Below are positions 44,624 through 53,623 of a stretch of 64,000 nt of DNA, piece after piece. A program made the position numbers and the translations under genes. The notes beneath the pieces are model-generated. The model was not told where the DNA came from. It searched no databases and saw only the letters and a list, made by a program, of their open reading frames with translations. Source of the DNA: Niabella insulamsoli (lineage in GTDB: Bacteria > Bacteroidota > Bacteroidia > Chitinophagales > Chitinophagaceae); contig NZ_CP190246.1 in assembly GCF_039652435.2 (NCBI RefSeq), positions 4,278,001-4,342,000 on the forward strand. The letters are read 5' to 3'. Each line of letters begins with the position of its first letter. The first letter of the stretch is position 1.

Positions 44624-45349
44624 TTATTCTTTTACTTCAATAGCGGTTTCGGTTAACAATTGTTCTCCATTTAAACGCAAAAAAACCTGCGCCAGCGACA
44701 CCACATCTTTTTGACAGTATGTTACCACGCGATCCAGGTTTTTTTCTTCGTAATACACCTGGCTGACCATACTGCCGTCTATATCGTCTTTCGGCGTGGG
44801 TATGCCAAGGCAGTGCGCCAGCAGGTTTAGCGAAGTATAACTTTTAAAATCTCCAAACTTCCAAAGTTCCATCGTATCAAGGTGATTCACGTCCCAGGGC
44901 TTTTTGCCTGCTACATTTAATATATTGGGAACAGGCAAGCCATTGATGATCAGCCGGCGGCAGATGTAAGGAAAGTCAAATTCTTTACCGTTGTGGGCAC
45001 ATAACACGCGTGGCTCATTACCGCTCCATTTCAGCAGCATGTCGCTGAAGGCTTTCAGCAATTGCGGTTCGCTGTCTCCGGCAAAGGATTTTAAAACCAG
45101 CCGCCTTTTGTTTTCAGTGCCGTACATTACGCCACAACTGATACAAATGATTTTTCCAAACTCAGCATAAATGCCGGCACGGTCGTAGATAGACCCCGCG
45201 TTTTCATCGGGGCGGCTTCTGAGCAGGATGGCCGCTTTTGCTTCCCACAAACGCTTCCATTCGTCGCTCAATTGTTCGAACGACGGATATTGAGGCACGG
45301 TCTCAATATCCAGGAAAAGAATGTTTTGAATGGGATAGCTCACCAGCAT
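44624..45349 (-). CDS. 3'-5' exonuclease-like protein (predicted PolB-like exonuclease)
   Basis: A 241-residue cytoplasmic protein of the RNase H-like DEDD exonuclease superfamily. The metal-binding acids are visible in FLDIETVP (Exo I, residues 12-19), CAHNGKEFDFPYICRR (Exo II) and YCQKDVVSLAQVFLRL (Exo III). It lacks polymerase domains, so it is a stand-alone nuclease of the predicted 3'-5' exonuclease PolB-like family; role in repair or RNA processing is not indicated. It follows the mannose-1-phosphate guanylyltransferase gene by 14 nt and belongs to the same likely operon. Confidence 0.87.
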   Translation of the reverse strand: MLVSYPIQNILFLDIETVPQYPSFEQLSDEWKRLWEAKAAILLRSRPDENAGSIYDRAGIYAEFGKIICISCGVMYGTENKRRLVLKSFAGDSEPQLLKAFSDMLLKWSGNEPRVLCAHNGKEFDFPYICRRLIINGLPVPNILNVAGKKPWDVNHLDTMELWKFGDFKSYTSLNLLAHCLGIPTPKDDIDGSMVSQVYYEEKNLDRVVTYCQKDVVSLAQVFLRLNGEQLLTETAIEVKE

Positions 45350-45363
45350 GGGCCAATGATTTT

Positions 45364-46446
45364 TTATAAAAATTTGTCGCCTTTCGCTTTTTTAACTTCG
45401 GATACGTAATCTTTAATTTCCTGTTCCTTTTCTTTTTTACAAATCATGAGTACATCATCCGTATCCACAATAATATAATCTTCGAGGCCCTGCACCAAGA
45501 CGAGCTTTTTATCAGAAGTATGCACAATGCAGTTTTGCGTATCAAAAGCCATTACATTCCTTCCGGCAACGGCGTTGTCGAAATAGTCTTTTTCCATATT
45601 GGCATGCGCACTGTTCCAGGTGCCCAGGTCGCTCCAGGAAAAAGAAGCAGGGATGGTGTACACATTACCGGCTTTTTCCATAATGCCAAAATCAATAGAG
45701 ATACTGGGGCATTGCGAATAGATCTCCTCAATAACCTTCTGCTCTTCAGCGGTATTCAATTTGTCCTTATCGCTGTAAAACAGTTCGTACACTTCTGGCA
45801 AATGCTGCTCAAAGGCTTCGATGATCGTTTTACATTTCCATGTAAAAATGCCGCTGTTCCACAAAAAATCGCCGCTTTCTATAAATGCTTTAGCCAACTC
45901 AAGATTGGGCTTTTCGGTGAAAGTTTTGACTTTATAAATGCCCGGCGCCACTTCTGCGCTTTCGTGTTGAATATATCCATAGCCGGTGTTGGGATGCGTG
46001 GGCAAGATGCCAACGGTTGTGATGGCGTTGATATGGCCGACAAAATCGAGCGCCTTATTCATCACGCCGATAAATTTTTCCTCATCGGGAATATGATTAT
46101 CTGCCGGCGCCGCTATCATCACCGCGTCGGGGTTTTTTTCATGAATTTTAAATGCGATATAAGCAATGCAAGGCGCCGTATTCTTTCTGAAAGGCTCTGC
46201 AACAATATTTTCTTTGGGCAGTGCCGGCAATTGCGCTTCCACGATTGCAGCGTAGTCGTGAGAAGTTACCACATAAATATTTTCTATCGGGACAACTTTG
46301 CTGTATCGGTTAAATGTGGCTTGAATGAGTGTTTTTCCTGTACCCAAAATGTCTAAGAACTGCTTTGGAAAGTTTGTTCTGCTTTTAGGCCAAAACCTGC
46401 TGCCGATTCCGCCTGCCATGATGGCTACATATTGATTTTTATTCAT
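45364..46446 (-). CDS. Mannose-1-phosphate guanylyltransferase
   Basis: This enzyme makes GDP-mannose from mannose 1-phosphate and GTP, feeding exopolysaccharide, O-antigen or protein glycosylation. The 360-residue protein carries the nucleotidyltransferase signature MAGGIGSRFWPKSR at residues 10-23 with PKQFL after it, and the FTEKPN and WNSGIFTWK motifs of the family. It lacks the C-terminal phosphomannose isomerase domain of bifunctional homologues. Its neighbours are kdsD-like (2 nt upstream) and an exonuclease gene (14 nt downstream), so surface-sugar precursors are made from one unit. Confidence 0.94.
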   Translation of the reverse strand: MNKNQYVAIMAGGIGSRFWPKSRTNFPKQFLDILGTGKTLIQATFNRYSKVVPIENIYVVTSHDYAAIVEAQLPALPKENIVAEPFRKNTAPCIAYIAFKIHEKNPDAVMIAAPADNHIPDEEKFIGVMNKALDFVGHINAITTVGILPTHPNTGYGYIQHESAEVAPGIYKVKTFTEKPNLELAKAFIESGDFLWNSGIFTWKCKTIIEAFEQHLPEVYELFYSDKDKLNTAEEQKVIEEIYSQCPSISIDFGIMEKAGNVYTIPASFSWSDLGTWNSAHANMEKDYFDNAVAGRNVMAFDTQNCIVHTSDKKLVLVQGLEDYIIVDTDDVLMICKKEKEQEIKDYVSEVKKAKGDKFL

Positions 46447-46448
46447 AA

Positions 46449-47411
46449 TTAAATTAATCCTTCTTTTAATAAATCGTGGACATGGATGATTCCGCGGTAT
46501 TGCTGGCCGCTGGTGACCACCAATTGAGTAATGGCGTTTTTACGCATCTCATCCAGTGCAGATACAGCCAGCGCATCTTCCGCAATGGTTTTCGGATGCG
46601 TTGTCATAATTTGCCGCGCCGATATTTTTTCTATATCCGCATTTTGCTCGAGCATTCTTCTCAAATCCCCGTCCGTAATAATGCCGATCAGGTTGTTTTG
46701 TTTGTCGACAACCGCCGTTACGCCCAGCCGCCTTTTTGTAATTTCTACAATAACTTCTTTCAAAGATTCCCCCTCCAATACTGACGGCTTCTCATTGTGA
46801 GCAAAAACATCGGCCACCCTCAGGTACAACTTTTTTCCCAAAGTGCCGCCAGGATGAAATTTGGCGAAATCGCCGTCTTTAAATCCTTTGATCTCCATCA
46901 GGGCCACCGCAAGCGCGTCACCCATCACCAGTTGCGCGGTAGTGCTGGTCGTAGGCGCTAGATTATTGGGGCAGGCCTCCTGTGCTACCGTCGTGTCCAG
47001 AAAGACGTCCGATTGCAACGCCAACATTGACTCATTATTTCCGGAAATAGCGATTAGCCGGTTTCCAAAATTTTTTATCAATGGAATCAGGGCTTTTATT
47101 TCGGGGCTGTTTCCGCTTTTGCTAATGATGATGACGAGATCCTCTTCCTGCACAATGCCGAGGTCGCCATGAAGCGCGTCGGCGGCATGCATGAAGATCG
47201 ATGGCGAGCCAGTTGAGTTAAAGGTAGCGACAATTTTTTGAGCGATGACGGCGCTTTTGCCAATGCCGCTTAAAACAATGCGGCCTTTGCAATGCAATAA
47301 AAGCCCGACAGCTTTATCGAAATTTTCGTTCACCAGCAATGCCAGGTCGCTAATAGCTTTAGCCTCCTCCATAATCACTCGCCGGGCAATGTCTCTAGGT
47401 TGTTCCTGCAT
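46449..47411 (-). CDS. kdsD: Arabinose-5-phosphate isomerase (KdsD/KpsF/GutQ family)
   Basis: It converts ribulose 5-phosphate to arabinose 5-phosphate, the first step toward Kdo of lipopolysaccharide. The 320-residue protein has an SIS sugar-isomerase domain (about 40-170, with VLSGIGKSAVIAQKI and the IIISKSGNSPEI motif) followed by two CBS domains (about 205-320). The ATG at 47411 is chosen; a TTG at 47426 is in frame. It is the first gene of a three-gene leftward set with the GDP-mannose enzyme and the exonuclease. Confidence 0.93.
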   Translation of the reverse strand: MQEQPRDIARRVIMEEAKAISDLALLVNENFDKAVGLLLHCKGRIVLSGIGKSAVIAQKIVATFNSTGSPSIFMHAADALHGDLGIVQEEDLVIIISKSGNSPEIKALIPLIKNFGNRLIAISGNNESMLALQSDVFLDTTVAQEACPNNLAPTTSTTAQLVMGDALAVALMEIKGFKDGDFAKFHPGGTLGKKLYLRVADVFAHNEKPSVLEGESLKEVIVEITKRRLGVTAVVDKQNNLIGIITDGDLRRMLEQNADIEKISARQIMTTHPKTIAEDALAVSALDEMRKNAITQLVVTSGQQYRGIIHVHDLLKEGLI

Positions 47412-47516
47412 AACGGTAAAAGGCAAAAATATTGGTTATGATACAAACCAAAAAGGTTTTGGCCGATTTTAACTCCTGCTGCACTTATAATCTTATCGCC
47501 TAATTGTTTGATGCCG

Positions 47517-49349
47517 TTAAACTTCAGATATATTGATACTGAAAGGAAATACGAAAAGGCCGTGCGTGGTTAACTGATATTGCAAATGGCTTTCCAAATA
47601 AGATAGCTCATCGGATGTATATGCGCCCGCCGCCACTGCAATATCAATTTGGATGGCCCGGGAGATGCCGGCCTTGTTGCCGGGCTGAATTTTCATCACT
47701 TTATCGATATGGACATGAACGAGTTTGTTTTCAAAAATTTCATAGCACAACAGTTTAATATCCTCGAGGCTGACGAGCTTGCCTCCGGAAGACAATTGCC
47801 TCACCAGCATTTGCTTTTGCACATAATGGCCCGGCGTGTCTGCGCCGCCCGCAGCGGCAGTTAGCGAAAAAGAAAAACTATTGCTTGTAAGCGTGTGATT
47901 AACTGCCCTGAACGCCTGGCCTGCTTTTACGCTGGCAGCCGCCAAAGGGTCGGTCACCCAATACGAGGCTTCTATCGACTCTCCCTGCTTGCGGGGCTTC
48001 AGCAATAAATACCGGAACGAGGGTTTTTCATCATTAGATAAAGTGATTTGATCTTCTAACCGGGTGAGGATTTTTGAAATTTCTACAAGCCGGCTGGCCA
48101 CAAAATCATTGCTGACGCGGCTGAAGTAGGCGCTTTCGTCGCGTATGGCGGAAAGCAGCCCCTCGATCGTTGTTCTTATTTCGGCGCTGCTGCTTTTGCT
48201 TACCCGCGCCACTCTCACGATGGCTTCTCCTTCTTTCAAATCTTTATCGCTCACATTTTCATGCAGCCGATAACGGCCTCCGTCTGCCGCTTCAATCTGA
48301 TCTATATCTAAAAAGCTTCCGTTAACCGGCAGCGGAATAATGTTGATCCAGCGGTCAGTTTTGGCATGCACTTTTTCGAGGCTTCGGTTTACCACGGGAA
48401 ACGCATTAAGGCCGATCTGCAACCGCTCCAACACATCCATCGCAAAAGGCCGGTTGAGTTGAACGCTGATAAAAACAGTGTCGGGCGTTTGGATTTCTTT
48501 CAACAGCGTTTCAGGCACCTGCTGTAAAGCCGGAATTTCGGATAATTCGCTATCAGGAATGGTTTCGCTCGTAAGATGGAGCAGCTGCCTGGCATAAATG
48601 CCGGCAATTTCCCGATGAATTTTACCCGCGTAATCTCCGTTGTGCGCCAGCGCTTCTTTTAGCGTGATATCGAATTGCTGCGCGTTGAAATAGCCGTTAG
48701 AAAAATGAGCTGGCGCTCCATTAATAAAAAGGCGCGCCTGTTGCAAAGCGTTATAAAAGGCGCTGGCTTCGGAGTGCCCTTTGAGGTTAAAAAGAATTTG
48801 AAGCCCTTTTAGCGATAAAAGTTTTTTAGGATTTTGAATCGTGAAAAGAAACTCCTGAACCTGTTGCTGGCGGGAGCCCTCGTGTAAAAGCGCTTTGCGG
48901 CCATCAATATTCAATTTAAAAATATGTTGACCCATCAATAAATGGCCGGGCTCCACATGCAGCAGCTTAAACGCGCCTATGGGCGTAAAGTTAAGCTCTG
49001 ATGTCCGAACTTTTTCACCCGTTTTCTGAAGTTCCGTAGTGGTCGCGAAGCTGGTATTTTTCAAAACAGTGCATGTATCTTCGACCGGCATAGCCGATAA
49101 GATACAAGACGCCGGCTTTGCGCTCAACAGCGTTTGAGGGAGCATGAGCGCCGACAGCTCCTGCAATAAATTGCCCTGGATATCTTTGATCATGTGGCCC
49201 AGCCCTTCGAGCTCCGATGCTAAAGCATCGAACAGCAATAGCACCAGCGGATCGAAATTAGCATCGACTTCGCTTTCCTGCACATTCCATTTTTCGGCGG
49301 CTATTTTTACCAGTCGGTCTTTTATCTGCTCTTTGTTCGAAACATTCAT
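47517..49349 (-). CDS. tssF: T6SS baseplate subunit TssF
   Basis: TssF, with TssG and TssK, builds the wedge of the T6SS baseplate from which the Hcp tube and sheath grow. The 610-residue protein has the typical N-terminal region: a helical stretch ending in FDALASELEGLGHMIKDIQ, the phrase LLQELSALMLPQTL that corresponds to the family's LTEALLEILYP motif, then PASCILSA and beta-rich arms. It is the last gene of the leftward T6SS half. The sequence is far from proteobacterial TssF, as expected for the Bacteroidota T6SSiii. Confidence 0.85.
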   Translation of the reverse strand: MNVSNKEQIKDRLVKIAAEKWNVQESEVDANFDPLVLLLFDALASELEGLGHMIKDIQGNLLQELSALMLPQTLLSAKPASCILSAMPVEDTCTVLKNTSFATTTELQKTGEKVRTSELNFTPIGAFKLLHVEPGHLLMGQHIFKLNIDGRKALLHEGSRQQQVQEFLFTIQNPKKLLSLKGLQILFNLKGHSEASAFYNALQQARLFINGAPAHFSNGYFNAQQFDITLKEALAHNGDYAGKIHREIAGIYARQLLHLTSETIPDSELSEIPALQQVPETLLKEIQTPDTVFISVQLNRPFAMDVLERLQIGLNAFPVVNRSLEKVHAKTDRWINIIPLPVNGSFLDIDQIEAADGGRYRLHENVSDKDLKEGEAIVRVARVSKSSSAEIRTTIEGLLSAIRDESAYFSRVSNDFVASRLVEISKILTRLEDQITLSNDEKPSFRYLLLKPRKQGESIEASYWVTDPLAAASVKAGQAFRAVNHTLTSNSFSFSLTAAAGGADTPGHYVQKQMLVRQLSSGGKLVSLEDIKLLCYEIFENKLVHVHIDKVMKIQPGNKAGISRAIQIDIAVAAGAYTSDELSYLESHLQYQLTTHGLFVFPFSINISEV

Positions 49350-49411
49350 AGCATCTTTTTTTATGCGTCGAAGGTTGCTTATTTCACTTCATTTTTTTTG
49401 AAAGGCTGCGC

Positions 49412-49840
49412 TCAGGCCAACGTAAATGGCCCGATAAAAAAACCGGTTTGAAAACTAATGGGTTCGAGACTGCGTTTGATCCGCGCGTTTACAATAATTT
49501 CTATGCGCCTTTTTTGCATGGCTGCGGATTGCAGGTTGAGTACCCCTTGTTTTACATTTACGATAACATCCACATTGGTAATTCTTTTTTCATATTGAGC
49601 AATCTGCTGCTTCAAGCCATTTATTATTATTTCCCGTCGAGCGTCGTTGGTGAGATGGATATCATAATCGTAATCCCAAAAGGAAGACCCGTAGCCTGAT
49701 TGCGCCCGATGCTCCCCCTGAACGGTGGTAATAATCAAATGAAGATTTCTATAGATCGACTCCTGCATATTACATACCGGCATTTTTTCTTTATCGAAAA
49801 AATGGCGGAAGCGCAGCGGCAGTTTTAGAAAGGTTTTCAT
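49412..49840 (-). CDS. tssE: T6SS baseplate subunit TssE (gp25-like)
   Basis: TssE is the T4 gp25-like baseplate component that starts sheath polymerisation. The 142-residue protein has a short helical N-terminus, the family's SIYRNLHLIITT and SGYGSSFWDYDYD segment and a beta-alpha-beta core with the EKRITNVDVIVNV strand. It lies 4 nt after the PKD-domain gene and 63 nt before tssF. Confidence 0.8.
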   Translation of the reverse strand: MKTFLKLPLRFRHFFDKEKMPVCNMQESIYRNLHLIITTVQGEHRAQSGYGSSFWDYDYDIHLTNDARREIIINGLKQQIAQYEKRITNVDVIVNVKQGVLNLQSAAMQKRRIEIIVNARIKRSLEPISFQTGFFIGPFTLA

Positions 49841-49843
49841 TTG

Positions 49844-50920
49844 CTATTTATAGTTTACATACATTAAAGTGATGCAGTTGCCATTGGCTTCATCCCTCAC
49901 TACTTTCAGGGAAGTGATACTTTTGTCTTTTTTAAAAACCACCAGTTTTTTCTTTTTCTTTTTAAGGTCCAGGCACAGGCCAGCAAAAGTGGTTGGTTTG
50001 TTATTGGCCATCACTTTCGTGCCAAGGCCGTTGCAAAGCTGGTTGTTGAAATCAGTAGCTTCTTTTTTTCCTTCGACAACATTTTCGAGCATTGCCTGTA
50101 TGGCCGGCAGGGGCAGCAATTCGTAGGTCTTCGCCGGGGCGGCCTTTTCCGGTTGCTGCTCTTCAACCGGTTGCTCTGGCTCCGGCTTTCTTACCGGCGG
50201 CAAAGGATCTTGATCAATAAGCGGAGGCGGCCCGCCAGGGGTTATGGCAGGAAGTGGGGCGACTTTTTCCAAATCGCCGATAGGGTCTATTACCTGGACA
50301 ATTTTTGTAAAAGTGCGGTCACCGCCCAATTTCAAACGGACGGTGTAATTACCGGCTTTTGTAAAAATAAACTGCGCGGTCGCATTGGTTCCTATGCCCA
50401 GATCGGGCAACTCATCCACACTCCATTCATAACTGTCGGTGTTGACAGAAGAAACAAAAATATTTTGATCACCGATTTTCAGAATGTCGTTGGAGACAAT
50501 CGGATTAACATCAGGGGCAATAGAGGTTTGTGCGTTAGAAATATTTTCTGTAATCCGGATGGCCATCGATTCTTTGCAAACGCCATTAATGGTTACGGTT
50601 ACAAGGTACCTTCCCGGTGAGGTATAAAGATGAGCAACGCGCCCGCCCGCCTGCCGCACCGATTTATCACCCATATCCCAGGTAACAGCATCGTTGCCGG
50701 CATCAAGGCCTGTGTTGAACGTAAGATTTTCATTAATAAAAAAAACATTATCGTCCGGGTGCGCAAGTTTGCCCACTACCGATAAATTGATCTCGGGGCA
50801 TTCCACTTTTGTCGCTACTTTGTAACCAAACAAACCCATGGACAGCGCGGCTACAACTATTAAAGACAGCCACACTTTATAATCGAGGGTTCCCCATTTT
50901 TTTGAAAATCGAAAATGCAT
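49844..50920 (-). CDS. T6SSiii membrane-anchored PKD-domain protein, probably TssP
   Basis: A 358-residue protein with one N-terminal transmembrane helix (about 14-32) and a periplasmic part with two PKD-like beta-sandwich domains (about 45-135 and 145-220; the first has WDMGDKSVRQAGGRVAHLYTSPG, core HLYTSPGRYLVTVTI). A Pro/Glu-rich linker (about 225-265) leads to a C-terminal domain with a Lys-rich strand (DLKKKKKKLVVFKKDK). T6SSiii loci lack the classical TssJLM complex and use TssN, TssO, TssP, TssQ and TssR to span the envelope; the position between tssO and tssE and the architecture fit TssP, but this name is inferred. Confidence 0.6.
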   Translation of the reverse strand: MHFRFSKKWGTLDYKVWLSLIVVAALSMGLFGYKVATKVECPEINLSVVGKLAHPDDNVFFINENLTFNTGLDAGNDAVTWDMGDKSVRQAGGRVAHLYTSPGRYLVTVTINGVCKESMAIRITENISNAQTSIAPDVNPIVSNDILKIGDQNIFVSSVNTDSYEWSVDELPDLGIGTNATAQFIFTKAGNYTVRLKLGGDRTFTKIVQVIDPIGDLEKVAPLPAITPGGPPPLIDQDPLPPVRKPEPEQPVEEQQPEKAAPAKTYELLPLPAIQAMLENVVEGKKEATDFNNQLCNGLGTKVMANNKPTTFAGLCLDLKKKKKKLVVFKKDKSITSLKVVRDEANGNCITLMYVNYK

Positions 50921-50942
50921 GCTGTTTCATTTTTGCGCTGCG

Positions 50943-51467
50943 TCAGCGCTGTTTAAGTATTACGTTTTGCATTTCTAATTGCCTGTAAGACTCCTGCCAT
51001 TTCGTAAGCGAATTGTTCAAATCCTGTATCTGTTTATTATACATCGCAACAACCGAGTCTTTGTTGCCAGCCGCGCGCAACGCAGCTTTATCAGACCTGG
51101 CGTTGTTCAGCCCTTTTATAATTTGTCCATACAAATCTTTATTGTTTACATCGGGGGTTTTGGCGTACATCGCGTCGAGCTCCTGTATCTTTTGGGTAAT
51201 GCGCCCGTCGATTAACCCTGATGCGGCAGCCGACTGGTTTACAGTATCCAGTAAAGACTGCGCCTGGCGCAGGTTAGCGAGAAACTCATTTCGGAAAACC
51301 TGTTCCGAATCGGCAACAGCTATCTGCGCGCGCAACTTGCTGTTTTCTTTGTAAGGAATCTGAATGCCGCTAAAAATAGTAACCACGATCACCGCCAGGG
51401 TTAAAATAAAAAACAGCAAAAAGCGCTGAAAAGCAACGGATCTTTCTTTTGAGTTAACAGGTTTCAT
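50943..51467 (-). CDS. tssO: T6SSiii transmembrane protein TssO
   Basis: A 174-residue protein with a short cytoplasmic N-terminus, one transmembrane helix (about 16-34) and a long periplasmic coiled coil rich in Ala, Gln, Asp and Lys to the end. This architecture and its place between tssK and the PKD-domain gene match TssO, a subunit of the Bacteroidota-specific trans-envelope complex. There is no signal-peptide cleavage site, so it remains anchored in the inner membrane. Confidence 0.75.
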   Translation of the reverse strand: MKPVNSKERSVAFQRFLLFFILTLAVIVVTIFSGIQIPYKENSKLRAQIAVADSEQVFRNEFLANLRQAQSLLDTVNQSAAASGLIDGRITQKIQELDAMYAKTPDVNNKDLYGQIIKGLNNARSDKAALRAAGNKDSVVAMYNKQIQDLNNSLTKWQESYRQLEMQNVILKQR

Positions 51468-51505
51468 TGTACATTTCTTAATTTAATAAATGGTAGCATG
51501 GTATC

Positions 51506-52660
51506 CTAGCCGAAAAATCGTCTTCGCGGCTTGGGCGCTTGCTCCTCGTTTACACGCAGGCCGGGCGAAGCTTCTTCTTTAACAAACAATCCCGATTCTT
51601 TTCTTTTGCCAATAAACTCGAGACCACCAAGCGTGCTAAAAAGCTTTCCAATCGTTTTTGCAAACACGATGATGGCATCCACACTTTGATTGATGTCGTT
51701 GTGATTGTAACGAAGCTGCGCCATATTGCTGAGCATGCTGTCGAGGCCACCCTGATTGAGATCGCACCACTCACATAAATAATTCATTAACTCTTCACGC
51801 CCCGACCCCGTTCGCAAATCGATCGTGTTTTTTATCGTTCGGGCCAAAGCAACGATGCGGCTGATCATCACTACAGGCGAGTCGTGGAGATTCAGCCACC
51901 TATAATCTGTGATCGCCTGGCTTAAAAATAGAATCACACGGTCGCATAAAAATCTGGCTAACTCCGACAATTCATTGTTTTGGCTTTTCTTATAAATTTT
52001 TTGAACAATGAGCGAGCAATTCTGTTCCAGCCCTGCTAAAAAGCTGTCGAGCTCGGCGTGCAGCCCCATCAAATCTTGCGAAGCGCTTACTGAAAAGCAG
52101 GGAGGCAGGTAATGTTCGTCCACCACGGCCTGATGGCCCGCTACGGCTATCTTTCCAATTATTAACGCATAAGGATGTTGCTCATATTGCGATAGCTGGC
52201 TGTTCTCGATCAGTTCCACACGATGCGAAGACTTGACAAAGGGAAGGCGGGCCGGGCTTTCGTTCGGATCTACTTCTCCAAACGGTTCGCGCTCGAACGG
52301 TTGTATCAGCAATACGGCCCAATAGACCGTTTGGTCTGAGGCTGCTGCAATGCCCTTCGTTACCGAAGGATAGCCGTCCTTTTCTTTTTCTTCCTCACCC
52401 TGAATGTCGATAAGAACGCCGCCGATAGTAAGCGCCGTACAGGAAATAATTGAAACCCGCACCGTTTGCTGATTATCGGCCGCTATCCGCACATCAAACT
52501 CATAACCAGGCAGCAGCCCGTACCGCACTGGGCTTAGCGCCGCGGCCTGAAGCCTTGAAACCTGCGCCCATACTGCGTTATCCTGGGCAATGAAAATATC
52601 TTTATTCAACTTCATGCCTTCGGTCCAGTTTACGGGATAGTGTTTTACAGCATTTTTCAT
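51506..52660 (-). CDS. tssK: T6SS baseplate subunit TssK
   Basis: TssK links the baseplate wedge to the membrane complex. The 384-residue protein opens with the family pattern VNWTEGMKLNKDIFIAQDNAVW (core WTEGMKLNKDIFI), equal to the W-x-EGMxLxPQHF of classical TssK, followed by the beta-sandwich shoulder domain and a helical C-terminal half. A short, Arg- and Pro-rich tail follows. It lies between tssN and tssO, with about 40-55 nt on each side. Confidence 0.88.
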   Translation of the reverse strand: MKNAVKHYPVNWTEGMKLNKDIFIAQDNAVWAQVSRLQAAALSPVRYGLLPGYEFDVRIAADNQQTVRVSIISCTALTIGGVLIDIQGEEEKEKDGYPSVTKGIAAASDQTVYWAVLLIQPFEREPFGEVDPNESPARLPFVKSSHRVELIENSQLSQYEQHPYALIIGKIAVAGHQAVVDEHYLPPCFSVSASQDLMGLHAELDSFLAGLEQNCSLIVQKIYKKSQNNELSELARFLCDRVILFLSQAITDYRWLNLHDSPVVMISRIVALARTIKNTIDLRTGSGREELMNYLCEWCDLNQGGLDSMLSNMAQLRYNHNDINQSVDAIIVFAKTIGKLFSTLGGLEFIGKRKESGLFVKEEASPGLRVNEEQAPKPRRRFFG

Positions 52661-52715
52661 CCGTATATTTTTTATGTTTTTATATCGCTCTCTGGCCGGT
52701 CAACAGCCTTGCTTT

Positions 52716-53567
52716 CTATATCGACCTTTCGCACACGATGATTGTATTTTCTTTGATCTTATTGTGGCTGACGGTCAAAGACGGATCTAAGCGCCGGGAA
52801 AACTGGTACCATCGCGGTTTGGTGCGAAACAACCAACCATAGGCTTCCGAATCGGGCGCATGGTGCACAATGGGGGTTTCACTGAATTGCTCATTATAAT
52901 CGTTTATAAAATGATAGTAGAGATCGCCCAACAGCATGTATTCCGGAGCCTTGGCCCTGAAATAGGTTTTTGAGGCTTCCGGCGTTTTTGCAATTACAAA
53001 CCCGATAACATACAGCTTCTCATGTTCCTGCTCGTCTGGCAGGTCGATCGTTTGCTCGGGATATCGCCAACTTATATACTTCGGTTCCGGAATGCTGTAA
53101 GCAGCGTCAAAGGTGTGAAGAAATAAAATCGGGATGAAGAAAAACAAGCCGCTCAGCAGCATCGGGAAAAACATAAAATTTTTATCCTTCAAAAAATACT
53201 GCAACGACGAGAACACGGCCATACAAAGAAAAATAATGGACACGGCAAACAACACTTCTGCAAACAACTGCTTATTGCGGTTGTCTCTTCTTGCTTTAAA
53301 ATATTTTTTGTGAACCAGCAAAATAAATACAATGCCGAATAGCAGGAACACGGCCGACAAAGACCAAAAGATCGTAAACAAATCCTGGCTTAGGTAAGTG
53401 GCCGCAAACGCAGCGCCCGCTGCTATTATAGAGGATATAATATTGAACAGCAGGGGCTTTTTTCCCTGGTTGCCGAAACTTGCACTCAGTGGCTTTATCA
53501 ATGCCATCACGATCATCGATAAACCCAGTAATGAGGCTGCGTATATCAAAAAAAATTTCAATGCCAT
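52716..53567 (-). CDS. tssN: T6SSiii multi-pass membrane protein TssN
   Basis: A 283-residue inner-membrane protein with about five hydrophobic helices in the N-terminal half (near 2-22, 38-60, 65-86, 104-122 and 133-150), then a soluble domain (about 165-283) predicted to be cytoplasmic. This matches TssN, the T6SSiii protein taken to replace TssL/TssM in contacting the baseplate. The soluble part has conserved aromatic motifs (SWRYPEQT, YGWLFRTKPRW). It is preceded by tssG and followed by tssK in the same direction. Confidence 0.8.
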   Translation of the reverse strand: MALKFFLIYAASLLGLSMIVMALIKPLSASFGNQGKKPLLFNIISSIIAAGAAFAATYLSQDLFTIFWSLSAVFLLFGIVFILLVHKKYFKARRDNRNKQLFAEVLFAVSIIFLCMAVFSSLQYFLKDKNFMFFPMLLSGLFFFIPILFLHTFDAAYSIPEPKYISWRYPEQTIDLPDEQEHEKLYVIGFVIAKTPEASKTYFRAKAPEYMLLGDLYYHFINDYNEQFSETPIVHHAPDSEAYGWLFRTKPRWYQFSRRLDPSLTVSHNKIKENTIIVCERSI

Positions 53568-53623
53568 TTCTATTGCTTTTGCATGCCGTTGTAAATTTTG
53601 TTATTTAAATAATCCTATTCGTC

